A DNA stretch of 64,000 nucleotides from Bacilli bacterium (GCA_017484205.1 JAFUTO010000010.1:62001-126000); one strand, 5' to 3'. Shown: positions 27,007-36,555, numbered from the stretch's first letter. Translations and numbers: made by a program. The notes: generated from the sequence alone by a model not told the origin.

Positions 27007-27077
27007 GCACACACATTTATTGATTGTTAAGGCTGCTATCTTCCGATTCTGACCTGGTTCCAATATAAATGTTGTGC
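27007..27077 (-). ncRNA. ffs: Signal recognition particle RNA, small (4.5S-like) type
   Basis: The conserved SRP S-domain is plain on the minus strand: ACCAGGTCAG, then ATCGGAAGAT with the GGAA tetraloop, then AGCAGCC. The 5' end GCACAACATTTATATTG pairs with the 3' end CAATAAATGTGTGTGC, closing one long hairpin. A T run follows at 27006-27001 as terminator. Promoter at 27084-27112 places +1 at 27077. At about 71 nt it is shorter than E. coli 4.5S (114 nt) and lacks the Alu domain of B. subtilis scRNA. Position between gyrA and tadA/dnaX is as expected. Confidence 0.92.
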
Positions 27078-27083
27078 ATATAT

Positions 27084-27112
27084 AATATATAATATATATA
27101 TTTAAATTGCAA
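27084..27112 (-). promoter_or_regulatory. Promoter of the SRP RNA
   Basis: Minus strand -35 TTGCAA (27107-27112), 17-nt spacer, -10 TATATT (27084-27089), start 7 nt later at G27077. Confidence 0.65.
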
Positions 27113-27122
27113 GTAAATTTTA

Positions 27123-27199
27123 ATGTTGCTCGTGGAACATTTGAATTATGTTGCTCATGGAACATTGTCACAAAAAAGGTAATGTTGCTCGTGGAACAT
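27123..27199. repeat. Three-copy parS-like cassette B
   Basis: Second copy of the cassette at 26490-26568. 16-mers lie at 27124-27139, 27149-27164 (one change, CTCATGG) and 27183-27198. Intervals between starts are 25 and 34 bp here and 25 and 36 bp in cassette A. Flanks such as AATTATGTTG and ACATTGTC are shared too, indicating duplication of about 80 bp. The third copy forms the gyrA terminator stem. Confidence 0.6.
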
Positions 27200-27205
27200 T
27201 ACCTT
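27172..27205 (-). terminator. Intrinsic terminator of gyrA, built around a parS-like site
   Basis: Minus strand GGTAATGTT ... AACATTACC with the 16-mer core in the loop region, followed by six T, a few bases past the gyrA stop. Confidence 0.7.
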
Positions 27206-27209
27206 TAAA

Positions 27210-29759
27210 TTATTCTTCTGATGTACTTAAATCACTAGTTTCTTCTTTATTTTCAACAATATTCGTATCATTAACTACTTCTTCGTTATTTTCTTCTTCA
27301 TAATGATCCATTATAGCAACAGTACTAACATGTTGATTATCTTTTAAATTAATTAATTTAACACCTTGAGTAACTCTTCCTGTATTAGATACTTGAGCTA
27401 ACGGTAATCTAATAATTATGCCACTATCAGTAACAATCATAAGGTCTTGATTATCTTCAATAATCTTTATACTTACAATATTTCCCGTTTTTTCAGTCAT
27501 ATTTAAAGCTTTTACTCCTTTGCTACCACGATGTGTCATACGATATTCACTGATAATTGTTTTCTTACCATATCCATTTTCTGTAACAACTAATACTTTT
27601 TTATCACCATTACATACTTCACATCCAATAACTTTACCAGTTCCAACATCTATTCCTTTTACACCAGATGCTGTTCTACCCATCTTACGTATTTCAGATT
27701 CACTAAATCTTACCATACGACCATTATCAGCTGCAATTAGTATTTCATCACCCTCGAACGACTTCTTAACTGATATTAATTCATCAGTTTCTTTTAATGT
27801 AATTGCAATCTTTCCATTTGTCCTTATATTTTCAAATTCAGCAAGTGAAGTTTTCTTCACTAAACCACTTTGTGTACAAAATACAAGATTATTGTCTCCT
27901 GTGGCTTCTGAAGGTGTTATTTTTAACATTACCTTTACTAATTCATCACTAGCTAAAGGTAATAAATTAATAATTGGTAATCCTTTTGATTGCCTACTAT
28001 ATAGAGGAACTTCATATCCACGCATTCTGTATACTCTTCCTTTATTTGTAAAGAATAGTATATCGTCATGAGTTGTCATTGATACTATATTTTCTACAAA
28101 ATCTTCTTCATTTGTAGACATTCCCTTGATACCTACTCCACCTCTGTTTTGCGCTTTATAGTTTTCACTATTCATTCTCTTTACATAACCTTTATTTGTT
28201 AATGTAATTACTATATCTTCAACTGGAATTAATGATTCGTCTTCAATATAATCTATTGCTGTCATATCTATATCTGTTCTTCTCTCATCTGCATATTTCT
28301 CTTTTATTTCTAGCATTTCTTTTTTGATTATATCTAACACTTTTTGTTCACTAGCTAAAATAGACTTTAATTCATCAATTTCTGCTAATAATTCTTTTAA
28401 TTCAGCTTCTATTTTATCTCTTTCTAAACCTGTTAAACGACGTAATTTTAATTCTAATATAGCATCTGCTTGAATTTCAGTTAAAGCAAATCTTCCCATT
28501 AAGTTTTGTTTTGCTTCTTCATCACTTTCAGCTGCTCTAATAATTTTAACTACCTCATCTATATTATCTTGAGCTATTTTATAACCTTCTAAGATGTGAA
28601 CTCTTTCTTCATCTTTCTTTAAATCATATTTTGTTCTTCTAATAATAACTTCTTTTTGATGATCTATATATTTACTAATTATATCTTTTAATGGTAGTGT
28701 TCTTGGAGTTCCATTATCAAGCATTAGGAATATTATTCCATAAGATACTTGAAAATTAGTATGTTTATATAAATTATTCAAAACAACTTGTGCATTTGCG
28801 TCCTTTTTTAGAGTTATTGTAATTTTTACACCATCTTTTAAATCTGTATGATAGTCAGATATTCCTTCTATCGTTTTGTTGTGTACTAATTCAGCAACTC
28901 TATCCTTTAATTCACTAGTTTTTACACCATATGGAACTTCTGTAATAACAATATTTGTATGTTGTCCTTCTTCTTCTATCATTGCCTTACTTCTAATAGT
29001 TATTGTTCCTCTACCAGTTTCATAAGCCTTTTTTATTCCTGAATTACCAAGAATAATTCCGCCAGTAGGAAAATCTGGACCTTTAACATATTCCATTAAT
29101 CCTAATGTATCAATTTCAGGATTATCTATATATGCAATACAACCATCTATTACTTCACCTAAATTATGTGGTGGTATGTTAGTTGCCATACCTACAGCAA
29201 TTCCCATGGTTCCATTTACTAAAACATTTGGAAAACGCGCTGGTAATACTTCAGGTTCTGTTGTTGTTTGATCAAAATTTTCTAATTTATTAACTGTATC
29301 TTTTTTTATATCACGTAATAATTCCAATGATATTTTAGATAATCTTGATTCAGTATAACGCATGGCAGCAGCACCATCACCCTCAATATTACCAAAATTA
29401 CCATGACCATCAATAAGCATATGTCTATAACTAAAATCTTGAGCCATTCTAACCATAGCCTCATATATAGATGAATCACCATGTGGATGGTAAGTACCCA
29501 TAACGTTACCTACAGTTGTAGCTGATTTTCTATGTGGTTTATCTGGAGTTAAGCTTGATTCATACATACTCCATAAAATACGTCTTTGAACTGGTTTTAA
29601 ACCATCCCTTAAATCAGGTATTGCTCTTGAAGTAATAACACTTACTGAATAATCAATAAAAGATTTTTTAATTTCATCAACTATGTTATTTTCAGCTAAC
29701 TTATCATGTTTTATTTCTTCAAAACTATTTTCTTCTAATATTTCATTATTTTCTTCCAT
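27210..29759 (-). CDS. gyrA: DNA gyrase subunit A
   Basis: Breakage-reunion subunit of gyrase. Catalytic Tyr is Y135 ([10 protein letters not shown]). The quinolone-resistance region [10 protein letters not shown] (91-100) carries the wild-type Ser96 and Glu100. Compared with E. coli there is a 13-residue acidic N-terminal extension, and the C terminus is an acidic tail. The GyrA box in the C-terminal beta-pinwheel reads QNRGGVG rather than QRRGGKG, a degenerate form. Gene position next to gyrB and the origin argues for gyrA rather than parC. It ends at a terminator containing a parS-like site. Confidence 0.96.
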   Translation of the reverse strand: MEENNEILEENSFEEIKHDKLAENNIVDEIKKSFIDYSVSVITSRAIPDLRDGLKPVQRRILWSMYESSLTPDKPHRKSATTVGNVMGTYHPHGDSSIYEAMVRMAQDFSYRHMLIDGHGNFGNIEGDGAAAMRYTESRLSKISLELLRDIKKDTVNKLENFDQTTTEPEVLPARFPNVLVNGTMGIAVGMATNIPPHNLGEVIDGCIAYIDNPEIDTLGLMEYVKGPDFPTGGIILGNSGIKKAYETGRGTITIRSKAMIEEEGQHTNIVITEVPYGVKTSELKDRVAELVHNKTIEGISDYHTDLKDGVKITITLKKDANAQVVLNNLYKHTNFQVSYGIIFLMLDNGTPRTLPLKDIISKYIDHQKEVIIRRTKYDLKKDEERVHILEGYKIAQDNIDEVVKIIRAAESDEEAKQNLMGRFALTEIQADAILELKLRRLTGLERDKIEAELKELLAEIDELKSILASEQKVLDIIKKEMLEIKEKYADERRTDIDMTAIDYIEDESLIPVEDIVITLTNKGYVKRMNSENYKAQNRGGVGIKGMSTNEEDFVENIVSMTTHDDILFFTNKGRVYRMRGYEVPLYSRQSKGLPIINLLPLASDELVKVMLKITPSEATGDNNLVFCTQSGLVKKTSLAEFENIRTNGKIAITLKETDELISVKKSFEGDEILIAADNGRMVRFSESEIRKMGRTASGVKGIDVGTGKVIGCEVCNGDKKVLVVTENGYGKKTIISEYRMTHRGSKGVKALNMTEKTGNIVSIKIIEDNQDLMIVTDSGIIIRLPLAQVSNTGRVTQGVKLINLKDNQHVSTVAIMDHYEEENNEEVVNDTNIVENKEETSDLSTSEE

Positions 29760-29769
29760 AATATACCTC

Positions 29770-31701
29770 CTAGATGTCTACTTCTGCATATTTTGCATTT
29801 TCTTCAATAAATTGTCTTCTAGGTTCTACTTCTTCACCCATCAATAATTCAAACATTTTATCAGCTGCAATACAATCATCTACTGTAATTTTTCTTAAAA
29901 TTCTTTTTTCTATATCCATAGTTGTTTCATTTAATTCTTCCGCATCCATTTCTCCTAGACCTTTCATTCTAGTAATTATTACTCTACTTTTAATATTTTC
30001 TGGTAATGTTTCTAAATATGTATCTCTTTCTTCCTCGTCTAATACATATTTTCTAGATTTACCATATTGAATTCTAAATAATGGAGGTTGAGCGGCATAT
30101 ACATATCCACCTTCAACAATTGGTCTAAAGAAACGATAGAACAAAGTTAATAATAAAACTCTAATATGTGAACCATCTACATCGGCATCAGTCATTATAA
30201 TTATTTTATGATATCTTAACTTGTTTAAATCAAATTCTTGACCTATACCTGTACCAAATGCAGTTATAATTGTTCTTATTTCTTCGTTAGATAAAGCTTT
30301 ATCTAATCTTGCTTTTTCTACATTCAATATTTTTCCTCTAAGTGGTAATATAGCTTGAGTCATTGAGTTTCTACCTAGTTTTGCAGAGCCTCCAGCTGAA
30401 TCACCCTCGACAATAAATATCTCAGCTTTTGATGGATCTTTTTCCTTACAATCAGAAAGTTTTCCAGCAAAGTTTACGACATCTAAATCACTTTTTCTTC
30501 TCGTTGCTTCTCTTGCTTTTTTTGCAGCAATTCTTGCTCTTGAAGCTAACATTGATTTTTCTACAATAATTCTTGCTTCACTAGGATGTTCTAATAAAAA
30601 TCTTTCAAATCCATCACTAAATACATTATCAGCGATTTTTCTAACTTCTGAATTACCTAATCTTCCTTTAGTTTGACCTTCAAATTGAGGATTTGGATGT
30701 TTACATGAAACTATCATTGTTAATCCTTCTTTAACATCATCACCTGTTAAAGGTTCATCTTTTTCTTTTAATATGTTAGCTTTTTTCGCATAACTATTTA
30801 TTATTCTTGTTAGTGCTCGTCTGACACCTTCTTCATGCGTTCCACCATCATGTGTATTAATATTATTAACAAATGAATAAATTCTTGTATTTTCATCTGT
30901 AGTATATTGCATTGCTACTTCGATAATAATATTATCTTCTTCTCCTTCTAAATGTATAATATCTTCATATAATGGTGTCTTATTATTATTAATATATTTA
31001 ACATATTCACTAATTCCACCTTCATATAAGAAAGTTTCACCAGTAGTATCTTCATCATCTCTATCGTCTCTTAAAGTTATTGATAAACCTTTATTAAGAA
31101 AAGCTAATTCTCTTACTCTTGTTTTTAAAGTATCATAGTCATATACATCAGTATCAAAGATAGTAGCATCTGGTTTAAATGTTACTGTTGTACCTGTTCT
31201 TTTTTCATCACATTTATCTACCACGTGTAATGGTTCTACTGTTTTCCCACCATTTTCGAATCTTATATAATGTACTTGTCCATTTTTATAAACATTAACA
31301 TCTACCCATGAAGATAAAGCATTAACAACAGATGCACCTACTCCATGTAATCCACCTGATACTTTATATCCTCCACCACCAAATTTACCACCAGCATGTA
31401 ATACAGTATAAACTGTTTCTACTGTTGATAATTTTGTTTTTGGATGTATATCCGTAGGAATTCCACGACCATCATCTTTTACTGTTATAGAATTATCTTT
31501 ATTTATAATAATTTCTATATGTTTACAATAACCAGCTAAAGCTTCATCTATAGCATTATCAACAATTTCCCATACTAAATGATGTAATCCTTTCACATCT
31601 GTAGTACCAATATACATACCTGGTCTTTTTCTAACAGCCTCTAATCCTTCTAATACTTGAATGTCAGAAGCTCCATATGAGTGTTCTACTTTTTCTTCCA
31701 T
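29770..31701 (-). CDS. gyrB: DNA gyrase subunit B
   Basis: ATPase subunit of gyrase. Seen in order: GHKL ATPase motifs ([15 protein letters not shown] near 46, DDGRGIP near 76, [14 protein letters not shown] near 116), transducer domain, Toprim domain with [14 protein letters not shown] near 431, and [10 protein letters not shown] near 508. Length of 643 is normal. I place the start at 31701, after AGAGGTGAATAGT; a GTG three codons earlier overlaps the ribosome-binding site. The recF stop TAG is one base upstream, so translation is probably coupled. Confidence 0.97.
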   Translation of the reverse strand: MEEKVEHSYGASDIQVLEGLEAVRKRPGMYIGTTDVKGLHHLVWEIVDNAIDEALAGYCKHIEIIINKDNSITVKDDGRGIPTDIHPKTKLSTVETVYTVLHAGGKFGGGGYKVSGGLHGVGASVVNALSSWVDVNVYKNGQVHYIRFENGGKTVEPLHVVDKCDEKRTGTTVTFKPDATIFDTDVYDYDTLKTRVRELAFLNKGLSITLRDDRDDEDTTGETFLYEGGISEYVKYINNNKTPLYEDIIHLEGEEDNIIIEVAMQYTTDENTRIYSFVNNINTHDGGTHEEGVRRALTRIINSYAKKANILKEKDEPLTGDDVKEGLTMIVSCKHPNPQFEGQTKGRLGNSEVRKIADNVFSDGFERFLLEHPSEARIIVEKSMLASRARIAAKKAREATRRKSDLDVVNFAGKLSDCKEKDPSKAEIFIVEGDSAGGSAKLGRNSMTQAILPLRGKILNVEKARLDKALSNEEIRTIITAFGTGIGQEFDLNKLRYHKIIIMTDADVDGSHIRVLLLTLFYRFFRPIVEGGYVYAAQPPLFRIQYGKSRKYVLDEEERDTYLETLPENIKSRVIITRMKGLGEMDAEELNETTMDIEKRILRKITVDDCIAADKMFELLMGEEVEPRRQFIEENAKYAEVDI

Positions 31702-31702
31702 A

Positions 31703-32818
31703 CTATTCACCTCTTGTTATACACTTTCCATTTTCTATTTTTATTAAATTAGATTTTTCTAAAATTTTATTATCTATATTTTTTAAATCTGTTGTAGTAA
31801 TTATAGTTTGTATATTATCATCAATTATATTTAATAGATTATTTTTTTTAAAATCATCTAATTCACTAAAAACATCATCTAACAATAAAATCGGAGTATC
31901 ATCACTTTCTTTTGTAAATACCTCTATTTCTGTTAATTTTAAAGATAATATTGCCATTCTTTGTTGACCTTGAGATCCATAATTTTTTAGATTTTTTTTA
32001 TCTAACAAAAATTCTATATCATCTTTTTGGGGACCAATTAAAGTTACTCCACTTTTAAGTTCAGCTTGATATAATTCATCAAATCTTTCTCTTAAAAGTT
32101 TTTTATTATTATCATATTCATAATAATCAACATTTAAATTTGTAATATATTTTAATTTCAAATTTTTAAATGTTGATATTTTTTCATAATAATTACCTAT
32201 TAAATCATTAATTTTTTCTATATATTTATTTCTAATACAATATATATAGCTTGCTTTATCTATTAAATAATTAGTTATAATTTCAAAATATTGCTTATCA
32301 AAGTAATTTTCCTTCAAATTTCTTTTTAATATATCATTTCTTATTTTTAAAAGTTTATTATATTCATTTAAAGTTTTAAAGTAATTCTTATTTAATTGAC
32401 TTATTTGAATATTTAAATATCTTCTTCTTACATCAGGAGATGATTTTATTATTTCTAAATCTTCAGGAAAAAAAATTATTATTTTCAAATTAGATAAATA
32501 TTCATTTAATGATTTTATATAATTACTATCTATTTTATATATTTTCCTATTATTTGCTATTTTAATTTCAAATTTTTTAGGAAAATTATTTAATATAGCA
32601 TCCGCTTCTACCTTGAAACCTTCCTCTTCATTTTTTATTAAATCTTTATCATTTAATGAACGATGTGATTTGGCTAAAGCTAAAAAATATATACTTTCTA
32701 ATAAATTTGTTTTACCCTGAGCATTGTTTCCATATATTATATTTATATTTGGTATTAAATTAATACTTTCTTCTTTATAATTTCTAAAATTATTAACTTT
32801 TATATTTTTTAAATACAT
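31703..32818 (-). CDS. recF: DNA replication and repair protein RecF
   Basis: SMC-like ATPase acting with RecO and RecR in gap repair. Walker [15 protein letters not shown] at about 29-42, ABC signature region [16 protein letters not shown] near 279-294, and Walker [13 protein letters not shown] near 310-321. 371 residues. Start at 32818 follows GAGG and gives the family N terminus [12 protein letters not shown]. It lies between comK and gyrB; an extended -10 at 32895-32903 suggests an additional promoter within the dnaA-gyrA cluster. Confidence 0.96.
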   Translation of the reverse strand: MYLKNIKVNNFRNYKEESINLIPNINIIYGNNAQGKTNLLESIYFLALAKSHRSLNDKDLIKNEEEGFKVEADAILNNFPKKFEIKIANNRKIYKIDSNYIKSLNEYLSNLKIIIFFPEDLEIIKSSPDVRRRYLNIQISQLNKNYFKTLNEYNKLLKIRNDILKRNLKENYFDKQYFEIITNYLIDKASYIYCIRNKYIEKINDLIGNYYEKISTFKNLKLKYITNLNVDYYEYDNNKKLLRERFDELYQAELKSGVTLIGPQKDDIEFLLDKKNLKNYGSQGQQRMAILSLKLTEIEVFTKESDDTPILLLDDVFSELDDFKKNNLLNIIDDNIQTIITTTDLKNIDNKILEKSNLIKIENGKCITRGE

Positions 32819-32894
32819 ATCCTGCCTCAATTTCTTATTTTAATGCCCATTTTTTGAAAAATATACTTTTCACGGTTACCTATACCTATATAAT

Positions 32895-32903
32895 ATTATA
32901 CCA
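32895..32903 (-). promoter_or_regulatory. Extended -10 promoter for recF-gyrB-gyrA
   Basis: Minus strand TGGTATAAT about 75 bp before recF, downstream of the comK terminator. No good -35. Confidence 0.4.
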
Positions 32904-32933
32904 CAAAATTAGGTATTTTTTAAGTTTTTTAAT

Positions 32934-32957
32934 AAAAAAACACCATTATAATGATGT
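32934..32957 (-). terminator. Intrinsic terminator after comK
   Basis: Minus strand ACATCAT, loop TATA, ATGGTGT (one G-U pair) and seven T, overlapping the comK stop. It would separate dnaA-dnaN-comK from recF-gyrB-gyrA. Confidence 0.6.
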
Positions 32958-33401
32958 ATTTTTAATTCTTATTAATCTTAATAATAATTTTTGTGCTTTT
33001 AAATATTGATTTTCGAAAATTCCATATGAATCTTCTATTTCTATATTTTTTCCATTTTTTAAATATATTAATATTCCTTTGTTCTTTTTTTCAAAATCTT
33101 TTATTTGATTTAAAGAAATTAAATAATTATTATTTGATTCATATGATTTAGTAGGAAATACTATTATATCTCTATATTCATCAACTATTATTGGTAATTT
33201 ATAATTATAACCTAAATAATATTTACTTCCTTCTAATCTTCCATTAAAAGAACTTCCAAAATAATTACAACTTAATTCTATAATTTCTTTTAATGACATA
33301 TTAACTTCAAAACAATCATCTAATTCATAAACCTTACAACATGAACTACCAACTGACATCACTACTACTGTTTCTGCATTAATGACGTAATCGTTTTTCA
33401 T
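32946..33401 (-). CDS. comK: ComK-family competence transcription factor homologue
   Basis: Recognised by the ComK core: SCNYFGSSFNGRLEGSKYYL at 44-63, against SCRFFGSSYAGRKAGT in B. subtilis ComK. It is followed by YKLPIIVDEYRDIIVFPT (67-84) and IEDSYGIFENQYLKAQKL (122-139), which align with the ComK PIMVDP, FLFPT and SYNSFENQ regions. The 151 residues lack about 35 C-terminal residues of B. subtilis ComK (192), the part involved there in tetramer formation. In B. subtilis ComK activates DNA-uptake genes. Here it lies 30 bp downstream of dnaN with its own AAAGAGG site, in the slot usually held by yaaA (S4 domain), which is absent. Confidence 0.82.
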   Translation of the reverse strand: MKNDYVINAETVVVMSVGSSCCKVYELDDCFEVNMSLKEIIELSCNYFGSSFNGRLEGSKYYLGYNYKLPIIVDEYRDIIVFPTKSYESNNNYLISLNQIKDFEKKNKGILIYLKNGKNIEIEDSYGIFENQYLKAQKLLLRLIRIKNTSL

Positions 33402-33430
33402 ATTATTCCTCTTTCTATTCTTTTTATTTA

Positions 33431-34552
33431 TTAATAAGTCCTTATAGGAACTATTAATTGAATTAAATCTTCATTTTCTTTTGATCTTATAATTATAGGT
33501 TTAATATCACCATTAAAACATAATTCTATTTCATCTGAATCAAAAGTTTTTATAGCATCTAACATATATTTGGAACTAAAAGATATATTTATTTCTTCAT
33601 CTTTATTATTTTTAATATTTATTGTTTCTTTGACATTACCAATTTCTGGGATTGTAGAAGATATAATTGCTTCTGTTTTATTACTTTCTAATTTAATTGT
33701 ATTTTTATCAGATTCATTAGTTAATAATGAAGCTCTATCAATTGCATTATAATAATCATTTAAATTTACTGTTAATATTGTTTCAAATTCAGAAGGTATT
33801 AGTTTAGTAGTATCTGGATATGTTCCATTTATTAAACTAGACATCATTATTATATTTTCACTTTTAAATAATATTTTATTATCAAATATATGTAATTCAA
33901 TTTTTTCATCATTATCTTCTATCATTTTTATTAATTCGTTTAGACTTCTAGTAGGTATAATAATATTAATATTTTCATCTACTTTTTTTTCTAAATTAAT
34001 ATATTTTTTAGCTAATCTAAATGAATCTGTTGCTGTACATTCTAATTTAATATCTTCTATTTTTATATTTATACCTGTTAAAGCAGGCCTAGATTCCTGA
34101 GTAGAAGTAGCAAATATAGTTTCATTAATAATATTTCTTAATACTTTATTATTTAATATAATTGGATTTTCTTTTTCATTAAATTTTAAATCAGGAAAAT
34201 CATTCACATCATTACAATTTAAAGTAAAAGAAGATTTTTTTGTTGTAATATATAATTTAGAATCCATTACTTCTTCTATATCAATAATTTCACCTGGTAA
34301 TTTTTTTATAATATCATATATAAATCTACCTGATACTACCATATCTCCTAAACTATCTATACTTTCTATATCTTTAGAAGGTATAAAAGTTTTAATAGAT
34401 ATTTCATTATCTGTACTTGTTAAATATAATCCTTCATCTTTTAAATCAAATTTAATACAATTTAATATAGGTATTAAATTTTTATTAGATACTCCTCTAA
34501 TTGAATAATTTAAATAATTCATTAATATATTTTGTTTAATTTTTAATTTCAT
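33431..34552 (-). CDS. dnaN: DNA polymerase III beta sliding clamp
   Basis: Ring-shaped processivity clamp. The three repeated clamp domains are seen in order, with family motifs ISIKTFIPSKDI near 47, FATSTQESRPALTGI near 148-162, TDSFRLAKK near 174 and the C-terminal VPIRTY end (consensus ends PMR). 373 residues. GGAGG lies 7 nt before the ATG. It is preceded by a promoter whose -35 coincides with a DnaA box (34577-34608). Confidence 0.97.
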   Translation of the reverse strand: MKLKIKQNILMNYLNYSIRGVSNKNLIPILNCIKFDLKDEGLYLTSTDNEISIKTFIPSKDIESIDSLGDMVVSGRFIYDIIKKLPGEIIDIEEVMDSKLYITTKKSSFTLNCNDVNDFPDLKFNEKENPIILNNKVLRNIINETIFATSTQESRPALTGINIKIEDIKLECTATDSFRLAKKYINLEKKVDENINIIIPTRSLNELIKMIEDNDEKIELHIFDNKILFKSENIIMMSSLINGTYPDTTKLIPSEFETILTVNLNDYYNAIDRASLLTNESDKNTIKLESNKTEAIISSTIPEIGNVKETINIKNNKDEEINISFSSKYMLDAIKTFDSDEIELCFNGDIKPIIIRSKENEDLIQLIVPIRTY

Positions 34553-34576
34553 AAAAAACCTCCTATATATTTTATT

Positions 34577-34608
34577 ATTATAATTGTTTTTATTATTAGT
34601 GTGGAAAA
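34577..34608 (-). promoter_or_regulatory. dnaN promoter overlapping a DnaA box; possible unwinding element
   Basis: Minus strand -10 TATAAT (34577-34582), with a DnaA box TTTTCCACA (34600-34608) sitting at the -35 position. Directly after the box comes C and then TAATAATAA (34590-34598), which fits three DnaA-trio units. It may combine DnaA control of dnaN with strand opening. Confidence 0.45.
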
Positions 34609-34689
34609 TGTTAATAACTTTTTTTAATATTTATTTTTAACACTTTTTATATTTTTTAGTTGTTTATTTTTTGTTAATTAAAGTCACTT

Positions 34690-36072
34690 TTACACATTTA
34701 ATTTAGATACTATTTTATCAATTTCTTTAGATAACTCTTTATTTGTTTTTATTTCTTTAGAGATTTTATTTACTGCATGCATTACACTAGTATGATTTTT
34801 TCCACCAAATTCAGTGGCTATTTTTGGATATGATTCATTTATGTGAACTCTAGCTATATACATTGCAATTTGTCTAGGAATAGATATTTCTCTATTTCTT
34901 TTATTTCCTTTTAAATCTTCAATAGTTATATTATAATTGTCACATATAATTTGTTGTAAAAAATCTACTTTATTTTTTGCAATAGTGTTAGAAGATAAAA
35001 TATCTTTCAAAGCTTCTACAGCTAAGTCGTAAGTAATATCAGCTCCACCAGCCATTGTAGCATATGCAAATACTCTTTTAATTGCATTTTCTAAAATTCT
35101 TACATTAGAAGTAAAATTAGAGGCTATATATTCTTTAACGTCTTTAGGATATTTAATATTTAAATCATAGTTTTCTATTTTTTTATCTATTATATCCATT
35201 CTAACATCAAAATCAGGCGGATATACATTAAGAATATATCCCCATGTAAATCTAGTTCTTATTCTGTCTTCTAATTTTTTTAAATCGTCAGGTGATCTAT
35301 CAGAAGCTAAAATTATTTGTTTATGATTATCATGCAATTCATTAAATGTATTAAAAAATTCTTGTTGAAGTTTTCCAACTGTTTCTAGATATTGAATATC
35401 GTCTATTATTAATACATCTAAATCACGATACTTTTTTTTAAATGAAGATACATTTTCATTGAAATTATCATTATCTTCTTTTTTTTGTTTATATAATTGC
35501 ATAAAATCAGTTACAAATTTATCACTTGTTACATATAATACTCTTTTATTGCTATTTGCAGTAATATAATTACCAATTGCATGCATAAGATGAGTTTTAC
35601 CTAATCCACTTGATCCATATATATATAATGGATTCCACATTTGTCCTGGTTTTTCAGCAACAGATAAAGCCATCGTTTTAGCTCTTGCTGATTTTGATTT
35701 TATATTTCCAACTACATAATTATCAAATGTATATTCTGGATTTAAATTAGTTTCAAATATAGCATCAGAAGGAACACCAAATTTATCTGTATCAATTGAT
35801 ATATTTGTAGTTATTTCTTCTTCTGTTAAAAATTCAAATTTAAAATTACTTCCTGAAACATCATTAAATATTTCTTCTATTAAATTAGTATAATCTTGTG
35901 ATGTTAATCTTTTTTTAATAGGTATAGAATCCACTAAAACTTTAGCTTTATTATCTTCCAAGTCGATTAATTTTGTATCTTTAAAATATAATTCAAATAA
36001 AATTGGTTCTATTTCTTTTTCTAATCTATTTAAAAATTCATTCCAAATTGTATTAAGATGATCCGATTTCAA
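34690..36072 (-). CDS. dnaA: Chromosomal replication initiator DnaA
   Basis: AAA+ initiator that binds DnaA boxes and opens the origin. Domain I about 1-85, linker about 85-115, Walker A GSSGLGKTHLMHA near 154-166, Walker B LDVLIIDDIQYL near 213-224, and the DNA-binding domain IV with REISIPRQIAMYIARV near 403 and GGKNHTSVMHAVNKI near 430-444. No ATG start is available. TTG at 36072 is preferred because GGTG lies 6 nt upstream and GGAAAGG 12 nt upstream. GTG at 36081 or TTG at 36093 are alternatives. Transcribed away from the oriC region. Confidence 0.95.
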   Translation of the reverse strand: MKSDHLNTIWNEFLNRLEKEIEPILFELYFKDTKLIDLEDNKAKVLVDSIPIKKRLTSQDYTNLIEEIFNDVSGSNFKFEFLTEEEITTNISIDTDKFGVPSDAIFETNLNPEYTFDNYVVGNIKSKSARAKTMALSVAEKPGQMWNPLYIYGSSGLGKTHLMHAIGNYITANSNKRVLYVTSDKFVTDFMQLYKQKKEDNDNFNENVSSFKKKYRDLDVLIIDDIQYLETVGKLQQEFFNTFNELHDNHKQIILASDRSPDDLKKLEDRIRTRFTWGYILNVYPPDFDVRMDIIDKKIENYDLNIKYPKDVKEYIASNFTSNVRILENAIKRVFAYATMAGGADITYDLAVEALKDILSSNTIAKNKVDFLQQIICDNYNITIEDLKGNKRNREISIPRQIAMYIARVHINESYPKIATEFGGKNHTSVMHAVNKISKEIKTNKELSKEIDKIVSKLNV

Positions 36073-36146
36073 AATTAACACCAACCTTTCCAATATAATA
36101 TATTATAAAAGATTTTTTATAAAAATAAAAGATATTTCTAAAAAAA

Positions 36147-36153
36147 TGTCGAA
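36147..36153 (+). promoter_or_regulatory. Candidate Spo0A box in oriC
   Basis: TGTCGAA, identical to the 7-bp Spo0A box core, 5 bp from the DnaA box at 36159-36167. In B. subtilis Spo0A binds such boxes in oriC and limits initiation during sporulation. No spo0A gene is in the window. Confidence 0.4.
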
Positions 36154-36361
36154 AATAGTTTTCCACAAAAAAATGTGGAAAATTATTTTATTTTATAAAC
36201 ATGTTAATATTTAATATAATAAAATTGTGGAAAAATAAAAAAAGTAATATAAAAAATAAAAAAATAGTTGTGGAAAAAATGTTGAAAAGTAATTTTTATT
36301 AAAAAAAATATAGTAATTATCCACAATAAATAAAAAAAATGATAGATATTCTTTATTTTTA

Positions 36362-36390
36362 TTGACAAAATTAAGAAAAATATATATAAT
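36362..36390 (+). promoter_or_regulatory. Consensus SigA promoter for rpmH-rnpA
   Basis: TTGACA (36362-36367), 17-nt spacer, TATAAT (36385-36390): a full consensus match, as expected for a highly expressed ribosomal protein gene. Confidence 0.85.
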
Positions 36391-36426
36391 TAACTAGTCG
36401 GAAAGAAACTGTGTAGGAGGTGCAAA

Positions 36427-36549
36427 ATGAAAAGAACTTATCAACCTAATAATCATAGAAGATCAAAGAAAATGGGATTTTTTGCTAGAAATAAATCAGG
36501 CGTAGTAGCTCGTCGTAGAAGAAAAGGCCGTAAAGTATTGTCTCGTTAA
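36427..36549 (+). CDS. rpmH: Ribosomal protein bL34 (40 residues, short)
   Basis: Large-subunit ribosomal protein L34. The start [14 protein letters not shown] and end [12 protein letters not shown] are the family signatures. It has 40 residues against the usual 44, because the middle ([13 protein letters not shown]) is four residues shorter than the standard GFRARMSTKNGRKVLAA type. GGAGGTG precedes the ATG by 6 nt and a consensus promoter lies upstream. It opens the rpmH-rnpA-yidC-khpB operon next to the origin, the universal bacterial arrangement. Confidence 0.96.
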   Translation: MKRTYQPNNHRRSKKMGFFARNKSGVVARRRRKGRKVLSR

Positions 36550-36555
36550 TCTATT

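Larger units (their letters stand above)
36073..36426. other. Replication origin region (oriC), upstream DnaA-box cluster
   Basis: Gene-free, extremely AT-rich interval between divergent dnaA and rpmH. DnaA boxes: TTTTCCACA at 36159-36167, TGTGGAAAA at 36174-36182, 36226-36234 and 36269-36277, and a perfect TTATCCACA at 36317-36325. A perfect Spo0A-type box TGTCGAA lies at 36147-36153. Gene polarity switches here. With the DnaA box between dnaA and dnaN this forms the bipartite origin typical of Bacilli. The rpmH promoter occupies its right edge. Confidence 0.9.

Noticed and set aside
26986-27171. 61-codon reading frame on the minus strand over the SRP RNA
   Set aside because: It spans the conserved SRP RNA and its promoter, has no ribosome-binding site and no family resemblance.
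27520-28071. 183-codon plus-strand frame inside gyrA
   Set aside because: Antisense shadow of gyrA coding sequence, no ribosome-binding site, composition typical of reversed coding frames.
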